From PLanc-01 sp034678485 (GTDB taxonomy: Bacteria; Planctomycetota; Phycisphaerae; Sedimentisphaerales; Anaerobacaceae): a stretch of 64,000 nucleotides of DNA. The stretch lies in contig JAXDBU010000043.1 in assembly GCA_034678485.1 (NCBI GenBank), forward strand, positions 25,019 to 89,018. The letters run 5' to 3'. A program made the translations under genes and the position numbers. Shown piece by piece: positions 58,374-64,000 of this stretch. The notes below the pieces were generated by a model. It ran no database searches. It was given only the letters and a program-made list of their open reading frames with translations, and had not been told where the DNA came from. Every line of letters starts with the position of its first letter. Within the stretch, counting starts at the first letter, position 1.

Positions 58374-58680
58374 GGCGCAGATGATTCGCCTCCTGGATCG
58401 ACCGCAAGTTGCCGTCCCGCCTCATGCAGTCAAAGAGATTGGGCTCATCCTGCCCGGGGACCTTGTAGGGAAGTGGTCCCCATGAATCGGAGAGCGGGGG
58501 CGCCTCCGTCATCGTCCGCTATGGTCGATATTGTGTCCCTCGTTTGCACACGTTGTTTGCATGTGAGGTGCCATCGAAGACCAGGGCCATGGACAGGGAT
58601 GACAGACCGTGAAGGTGTTAGAGAGTGAAGGCCGAAACAATGATGGGTGATGTGATGATGGCAAGAGAAAGGGACCTGCA
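58374..58680. other. Intergenic stretch between pseudopilin and URO-D-like genes
   Basis: 307 nt. I see no gene and no strong hairpin. A GCAAGAGAAAGGG stretch at its end serves as the ribosome binding region of the next gene. Confidence 0.4.
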
Positions 58681-60015
58681 ATGACACCGCGAGAACGGCT
58701 GCAGGCTATACTGAACCATGAGCCTGCGGATCAATTGTGCGTGGATCTCGGATCTGGCGGGCAAACCGGCATCGGAGTATGTGCACTACATCGGTTGCGT
58801 CATGCGGTCCTGGGAGATGTCCGCGACCCTGTCAAGGTCATCGAGCCGTACCAGATGCTGGGCGAAGTCGATGAGGATCTGCGGCAGGTCCTCGGCATAG
58901 ATGTACTGGGGGTGAGCACGCCGGCAACCTTGTTTGGTTTCCGCAACGAAGGCTGGAAGCCTTTTCAGATGCCGGATGGCACGCCATGCCTGGTGCCGGA
59001 GAAATTCAATTGGACACGAGATGACGCTGGGGCGTTTCTGCTGTACCCGCAGGGTGATACCACTGTAGCCCCTTGTGCCAAGATGCCCCTGGCATCCTAC
59101 TTCTTTGATGCCGTGAACCGCCAGCCCCCGATTCGGGAAGATCGACTGGATCCCGCGGACAACTGTGAGGATTTCACTCTGCTGAGCGACCTGGATATAG
59201 ACTACTATGCGAAGGCCGTGGAACATGTGCACTGCAATACGGGCTACGGCATCTATGTGACCCTCCCGGGAATGGCGTTCGGCGATATCGCGTGCGTGCC
59301 CGCAACGTGGTTGAAACATCCTCGGGGCATCCGCGACGTGGAAGAATGGTACATTTCAACGGTCATGCGTCCCCAGTACGTCCGCCGGGTCTTCGAGGTC
59401 CAATGCGAGATCGCCCTGCAGAACATCGAACGCCTGTCGCCGGTCCTGGGCAACAGGGTCCAGGTGGTGTTCGTCAGCGGCACGGATTTCGGTCATCAGA
59501 ACGGCCAGTTCTGTTCTGTGCAGACCTACCGAGACCTTTACAAGCCCTTCCACAAAGCCGTCAATGACAGGATTCATGCCCTGACCCCATGGAAGACCTT
59601 CATTCATTCCTGTGGCGCCGTATACCCATTGATTCCAGAGTTCATCGATGCGGGCTTTGATGTTCTGAATCCCGTGCAATGTTCGGCTATGGGTATGGAC
59701 CCACAGCAACTCAAAGCGGAGTTTGGCCGGGACGTCGTCTTCTGGGGCGGCGCGGTAGACACCCAAAGCACCCTGCCGTTTGGAACTCCCGACGACGTGT
59801 ACAGAGAGGTAAGGAAACGTATCGAGATATTCTTCGATGACAGGACGGGATTCGTCTTTAATCCCGTTCACAACATTCAGAGCAACGTGCCCGTCGAGAA
59901 TATTCTAGCCATGTTCCGGGCCGTTCAGGATGTCCGCCGCCAGCCGGCCATTATGACCCGCACGATCAAGGGCGTGCCTTCGAAGGGTAGATGCGACATG
60001 ACGAACAAGATGTGA
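58681..60015 (+). CDS. Uroporphyrinogen decarboxylase-like (URO-D/MtaA-type) protein
   Basis: 444 residues of the URO-D superfamily. Supporting segments are MTPRERLQAILNHEPADQ, the central GTDFGHQNGQFCS, then FIHSCGAVYPLIPEFIDAGFDVLNPVQ with the HSCG that binds zinc in methyltransferase-like members, and the C-terminal FNPVHNIQSNVPVENI. Divergent URO-D proteins like this are found in planctomycete and Lentisphaerae sugar-utilisation loci, where they are thought to be corrinoid-linked methyltransferases or demethylases. Haem synthesis is unlikely here. It could remove methyl groups from the imported sugar (inference). Confidence 0.82.
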   Translation: MTPRERLQAILNHEPADQLCVDLGSGGQTGIGVCALHRLRHAVLGDVRDPVKVIEPYQMLGEVDEDLRQVLGIDVLGVSTPATLFGFRNEGWKPFQMPDGTPCLVPEKFNWTRDDAGAFLLYPQGDTTVAPCAKMPLASYFFDAVNRQPPIREDRLDPADNCEDFTLLSDLDIDYYAKAVEHVHCNTGYGIYVTLPGMAFGDIACVPATWLKHPRGIRDVEEWYISTVMRPQYVRRVFEVQCEIALQNIERLSPVLGNRVQVVFVSGTDFGHQNGQFCSVQTYRDLYKPFHKAVNDRIHALTPWKTFIHSCGAVYPLIPEFIDAGFDVLNPVQCSAMGMDPQQLKAEFGRDVVFWGGAVDTQSTLPFGTPDDVYREVRKRIEIFFDDRTGFVFNPVHNIQSNVPVENILAMFRAVQDVRRQPAIMTRTIKGVPSKGRCDMTNKM

Positions 60016-60083
60016 AGCAGTTGCGGCCTTGCTCTGGGCTGAGATGGTCCAGCCGAACAGAACCGGCAGAGGCCGGCTACTGG

Positions 60084-61274
60084 TTACGGTAGCCTCTTTT
60101 TGTCGCGGAACTGTTGTGGCGTGATTCCGACTTCCCGGCGGAAGACCTTGCCCAGGTAACTCGGGTCGTTGTACCCGGAGACATCGGCGATCTGACGCAA
60201 CGGCAATTGGGTGTCAAGCAGCAGGGCCTTGACCTTCTCCAGGCACACATGCCTGATCATGTTCTGAACGGAGCGGCCCAGGGCGCGACGAAATCGCATT
60301 TCAAGTGAACGACGCGATACTCCGACACGTTCGGCGACATCGGTCACCTGGATTCGGTGGGTCGCATGGGTGTACACGAAACGAACAGCCTCAACTACCA
60401 AGTGATCGGCCAGGAACAGGGTACTCGTGGACTCTCGAGTGACAACATGTGTCGGTTCGATAAGAATCTTCTTCGGCTTGTACTTGCGATGCAGCATCAT
60501 GTTTGCCAGCAGGGCAGCAGCCTCGTATCCACCTCGCTCGGTATCGAGTGCGATGCTTGACATGGGAGGGACCGACAACTCACACAGCAATTCATCGTTG
60601 TCCACACCCACGATAGCGATGTCTTCAGGCACGCGCAGGCTGGATTCCAGGCACGCTTCCGTCACTTGGCGTCCTCGAATATCCATCGCGGCCAACAGGC
60701 CAATCGGCTTGGGCAACTTCCGGAGCCATTTGCTCAGTCGCTCCTGCTCATGGCCCCATTTCCTTGCCGATGGAGGTGGTTCCTTGTAGACGTTGCAGGA
60801 AACGCCGGCCTGCGCCAGCCTCTCGCAGAACGCCTGCTCCCGGCGTTGGGACCACGGGATGTTGTGGATCTCACGGACGTAGCCATAGTGAGGCAACTTG
60901 CGTTCCAGCAGGTGCTCGGCAGCGGCGAGACCAACCGCCCGGGAATTCACGCAAAGCTCCGGCAAGTGTGACAGGGGATTTGATGGTTCGAGTTGTTCCT
61001 TCCCAAGATCTACGGCAATCGTCGGCAAGCCCGAATGAAGGATAGTCTGTGCGATACGATCTGTGGAAATCCGGGCAATGATGCCCGTGCCTCCCCATGC
61101 GTTCACCGCGGGCCAGACCTGCTCAATATCACCCGGCATGACGTGGAGCGCCCACGGCCCGTGTAAACGGGCGTAGCGCAGAATGCCTCTCAGAATGCCT
61201 CGTCCTACTTCACGGGAGGTCTCCAAGAGCAGGGCTACTCGTGGTATTTCTCTGCCAAGCCTGGACTTGCGCAT
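60084..61274 (-). CDS. XylR-type AraC-family transcriptional regulator
   Basis: 396 residues. Residues ~1-285 are a LacI/periplasmic-binding-like sugar sensor (PRVALLLETSREVGRGIL, GLLAAMDIRGRQVTEACL, IAIVGVDNDELLCEL). The C-terminus (~295-396) is an AraC-type double helix-turn-helix: VTDVAERVGVSRRSLEMRF, LPLRQIADVSGYNDPSYLGK, VFRREVGITPQQFR. This is the layout of E. coli XylR. ATG 61274 is chosen over 61343 because homology starts near it. It is convergent with the URO-D gene and most likely controls the 48-60 kb carbohydrate locus in response to its sugar. Confidence 0.9.
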   Translation of the reverse strand: MRKSRLGREIPRVALLLETSREVGRGILRGILRYARLHGPWALHVMPGDIEQVWPAVNAWGGTGIIARISTDRIAQTILHSGLPTIAVDLGKEQLEPSNPLSHLPELCVNSRAVGLAAAEHLLERKLPHYGYVREIHNIPWSQRREQAFCERLAQAGVSCNVYKEPPPSARKWGHEQERLSKWLRKLPKPIGLLAAMDIRGRQVTEACLESSLRVPEDIAIVGVDNDELLCELSVPPMSSIALDTERGGYEAAALLANMMLHRKYKPKKILIEPTHVVTRESTSTLFLADHLVVEAVRFVYTHATHRIQVTDVAERVGVSRRSLEMRFRRALGRSVQNMIRHVCLEKVKALLLDTQLPLRQIADVSGYNDPSYLGKVFRREVGITPQQFRDKKRLP

Positions 61275-61433
61275 CGTTGTTCTGTTCCTCAGAGCAATAG
61301 CCCTCCGCCAAGTGCAGAATACCTGTATATCCTGCAGCGGCACAACCTGTCCGTTTGTTCATTGCTTCATACACGTTTTGCGTTGGCGAGGCAAGCGATT
61401 TCATCGTGTGCTTGCGGTGCGCTTGCATGAAAG

Positions 61434-62549
61434 GGCGTACGGTGCAAAAACTCGTCTGCGCATAACTTGAACGATTTCAGGCTGTTGGCGTTGAAATGGG
61501 CGTGAAAGGTGAGGGGTGAAAGGAGGCGGGGCAGGGGGGCTCTGTCGTCGAAAGGGACCCTGGTTGGACGCATCTGACGCAGAGTGTGCGTCTCGGCGCG
61601 CACTGCCTCCTCAGGAGGGGTAGGGCAGGCGAGTGTTGCGTTGCCTTGCGATGGCAGGATTTCAGCAATCCACCCAAACGCTCAATGCAGATGATTTCAC
61701 CCTGATGACCTTCGTGCTGCGGCTCGATGATCCGGTGGAGGCCTTGGTGAATCCTCTTATGATGATAGTACTGGAGATACTCGGCCAAGACGTACCGCAG
61801 TTGCTCTTCGGAGGACAGAATCAGGTGAGCGAGACACTCCTCTCTGACGGATCGCACGAAGCGTTCCGCGTGGGCATTCAAGTGGGGACTACGCGGGGGC
61901 AGTTTCACCGGTTCCACGCCGACGGCTTTGAGAATGCTGGCGAACTTCTCCGTGTACAGCGGGTCGCGGTCGTGGATCAGGTACTTCTTACCTACCAGGA
62001 AGCCTCTCTCACCGCTGACATTGCGCGCAATCTGCTCCATCCAGGGGCCGTTGGGTTGTGGGCGGATGCCGAGGATCTCCACTTCACGCGTAGCCACGTC
62101 TATCGCGAAGAGCACCATGCAGCGGCCGAGTCTGCCTTTGACCAGCACCTCCCAGTGGCTCTTGATAAACTCCGCCCAGGTGGTCTTGCGGGTCAGGTCT
62201 GGCTCGGGGTCAAAGCCGTTGTCCAGGAGGGTGTTCTTCACGGTGGTTTCAGCGATCTTGTATCCGAGATGCACGATGTAATCCTGGATCCGGGTGTAGC
62301 CCCAGTGCGGATTCTCCTTCTTGAATCGGATCACGAGATCGACGATTTCCTGCGACCTGGGTTCTTGCAGTTCCCGCTCCCGTCATACTTTTGGGCGATG
62401 AGCTTGCGGTACCAGCGGAGTATGGTCTCGGGTGTGAACAGGACCGTCGTTGCCTCCAGGAGTTCTGGCGTCAATTGCTTGGCCTTGGCGACGGCACAAG
62501 CCAAGAGGATGGAGGCACTTACGCTCGGATAATATTTGCACCCTACGCC
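61434..62549 (-). mobile_element. Insertion sequence with integrase-core transposase
   Basis: Imperfect terminal inverted repeats: left GGCGTACGGTGCAAA (from 61434) and right, on the complement, GGCGTAGGGTGCAAA (ending at 62549), 14 of 15 matching. The 1116-bp element encodes one transposase split by a frameshift. No clear target-site duplication is visible. Confidence 0.7.
61477..62537 (-). pseudogene. Integrase-core (IS481/IS3-like) transposase, frameshifted
   Basis: The N-terminal helix-turn-helix part (LLACAVAKAKQLTPELLEA, TPETILRWYRKLIAQKYDGS) ends at a stop at 62331-62333. The catalytic part continues in the -1 frame: QEIVDLVIRFKKENPHWGYT, VLFAIDVATREVEILG, KYLIHDRDPLYTEKF, NAHAERFVRSVREECL with the DDE residues. 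The change of frame lies near 62350-62385. IS3-type elements use programmed -1 frameshifting, but no classic slippery A6G site is seen, so an inactivating indel is equally likely. Confidence 0.72.
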
Positions 62550-62676
62550 ATTGAGAACATCGTACGCGTCACGAACGTTCGGATTGCGCACATGGCTAAA
62601 CCCATGCCGTTCTATGTCAGCCCCTGGGCTGATTTCTCCCTTGAATCGCTGTCCCCACAGGTGATATCATCGTGGC

Positions 62677-64000
62677 ATGGCTATAAAATCAAAATTCCTA
62701 TCAGTGATTCTTTGTTCTTGGTTACTGGTCACCGTTCAGGCGTTCGCCGGGGAGCGGGTCGCGCTGTGGCCGGAAGGGAAGATCCCGGATTTCCAGACCG
62801 GTCAGATCGCGGCGACCACCCAGGAGGTGACGGCTCCAGGATTCAAGGCGGCGGACCATGTGATGCCGTATCTCGACTGGTACGAGGCGCCGGCGGAGAA
62901 AAACGGCGGATCCGTGTTGCTCATTTCGGGCGGCGGTTATTACAGTTGCTGCGACGGGGTGTGGATTGACCGGGTCGCGAGGAAGCTCACCGAACTCGGG
63001 TTCGTTTGCGCGAGCCTCACCTACCGTACGCCGCGTCCGCAAGGGTTGCCGATCTACCAGAGCGGGTGGGAGGATGGGCAACGCGCCGTCCGTCTCGTCC
63101 GCAACGACGCGAAGAAACGCGGGTTCGACCCGGAGAAGATCGGCGCGTTCGGGTTCTCCGCGGGTTCGCACCTGACAGTCTTGCTCGCGACGAGCGCGCT
63201 CACACCGGCGTACGGGCCGGTCGACGAACTCGACCAGCTTCCCTGCCACGTTAACTGGGCGGTGCCGATCTACACCGCCTACGCGCTCACGGACGGACTT
63301 ACCGGCCCCAACACGCGCGAGGGCGACGCGATCGACGTAAAGCTCTCGAACGTGTTCAAGTTCGACGCGAAGACCTGTTCGATGGCGCTCTTCCACGGCG
63401 GGGCAGACATCTATTCGCCGAACGGCTCCACGCAGATCTACCGCCAGCTCCGCAGGATGAAAATCCCGGCCGAGATCCATCTCTTCGCAGACCGTCCCCA
63501 CGGTTTCATGGGCGACTCGAGCAAGGACGAGAACGGCACGGCTTACGACCACTGGCTCGACCGTATCGCCGAGTACCTCCGCCAGATGAATTTTGACGGG
63601 CGTCTCGGCGAGGAAGAAGATCTGATGGCCCGCTATCCGAACGACGATGCTCGCGGCGAATACCGCAAGGAGCCGGTCTGGCCGGAAGGCAAGATGCCGG
63701 ATGTGCAGACGAACCAGTGCCTGCCTTATCTCGAATGGCACATGCCGAAGAACCTCAAGACGAAGGCGATCCAGATCATCTACTCTGGCGGCGGCTACAA
63801 TGGCAACGATCCGAACGGATTCGAAGTCGCGCCGGCGCGGCGTTACCTGAACGAAAAGGGCATGACGGTCGTAACGATGAAATACCGCACGCCGCGTCCG
63901 CTGGGCGGGCTGGCCAAGCACACGACGGCGTGGCAGGATCTGCAGCGCGCCATCCGAATCGTCCGCAGCGAGGCCGCGGCGAAGGGGCTCGATCCCAACC
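62677..64000 (+). CDS. Secreted tandem alpha/beta-hydrolase esterase, cut by window end
   Basis: The frame from ATG 62677 stays open to the window end (441 codons seen). Signal peptide: FLSVILCSWLLVTVQAFAG. The first domain (~25-310) is a BD-FAE/acetyl-xylan-esterase-like hydrolase: LLISGGGYYSC oxyanion loop, nucleophile Ser161 in GFSAGSH, acid in FHGGADIYSP, His in DRPHGFMG. From ~335 a second copy begins: EPVWPEGKMPD parallels VALWPEGKIPD and IIYSGGGYNGN parallels LLISGGGYYSC. It probably removes acyl groups from plant or algal polysaccharide. There is no good ribosome binding site, and the IS lies 128 nt upstream. Confidence 0.85.
   Translation, partial: MAIKSKFLSVILCSWLLVTVQAFAGERVALWPEGKIPDFQTGQIAATTQEVTAPGFKAADHVMPYLDWYEAPAEKNGGSVLLISGGGYYSCCDGVWIDRVARKLTELGFVCASLTYRTPRPQGLPIYQSGWEDGQRAVRLVRNDAKKRGFDPEKIGAFGFSAGSHLTVLLATSALTPAYGPVDELDQLPCHVNWAVPIYTAYALTDGLTGPNTREGDAIDVKLSNVFKFDAKTCSMALFHGGADIYSPNGSTQIYRQLRRMKIPAEIHLFADRPHGFMGDSSKDENGTAYDHWLDRIAEYLRQMNFDGRLGEEEDLMARYPNDDARGEYRKEPVWPEGKMPDVQTNQCLPYLEWHMPKNLKTKAIQIIYSGGGYNGNDPNGFEVAPARRYLNEKGMTVVTMKYRTPRPLGGLAKHTTAWQDLQRAIRIVRSEAAAKGLDPN

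Noticed and set aside
47204..62549. Composite transposon carrying the carbohydrate locus between two IS elements
   Set aside because: The two flanking elements belong to different families and have different terminal repeats, so they cannot act as a composite pair.

Overview
This window looks like the chromosome of a GC-rich planctomycete, probably from the Phycisphaerae/Sedimentisphaerales side of the phylum. This is inferred from gene content, not from a marker gene. The pointers are an ECF sigma factor next to a giant Ser/Thr kinase, formylglycine-generating-enzyme-like (FGE) domains fused to other proteins, an H-x9-DG-type pseudopilin, a PEP-CTERM-like protein, a fused MetX-MetW, a DUF4954 protein beside nagB, and a full peptidoglycan precursor pathway including a MurE with the meso-DAP signature.

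Left part (1-27.7 kb), mostly core genome. murC(partial)-murB-ddl-ftsQ run on the plus strand. Then come tRNA-Val, nikR and a fused metXW (minus), a PTS EIIA domain, a UbiA prenyltransferase with a lipopolysaccharide-kinase-like protein, a lone receiver-like protein, groES-groEL preceded by a striking nested inverted repeat, and mraY-murF-murE (minus). A secreted transglutaminase-like protein, an AAA ATPase plus DUF4276 pair directly downstream of recJ, a degenerate amidase-like protein, DUF4954-nagB and a parvulin-type lipoprotein follow. Several clean sigma70-like promoters are visible, including one that would give a leaderless metXW transcript.

Middle part (27.7-40.3 kb), a probable island. 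It starts at an intact tRNA-Thr and ends at a 40-nt near-perfect copy of that tRNA's 3' end, so the two copies look like attachment sites. Inside are a transposase relic, an ECF sigma factor, a 69-aa membrane protein, a 1414-aa kinase-transmembrane-FGE-LamG protein, a small secreted protein, a 34-aa candidate peptide and a 1483-aa secreted leucine-rich-repeat/beta-helix protein. A 43-nt element recurs upstream of two of these genes and is a candidate promoter or operator of the local regulator. I recognise no integrase.

Right part (40.4-64 kb), accessory genome. tRNA-Met and tRNA-Glu are followed by a lipoprotein, a PEP-CTERM-like protein, an IS1380-type remnant, an S9 peptidase fused to an FGE-like domain, and an internally deleted DDE insertion sequence. 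Next is a carbohydrate-utilisation locus (48-61.3 kb): a LamG/discoidin surface protein, a tandem GH5-like plus beta-propeller glycosidase, a sugar-porter MFS transporter, a DUF4380 protein, a pseudopilin, a URO-D-like protein and a convergent XylR/AraC-type regulator. An IS with an integrase-core transposase and a tandem esterase cut by the window edge finish the sequence.
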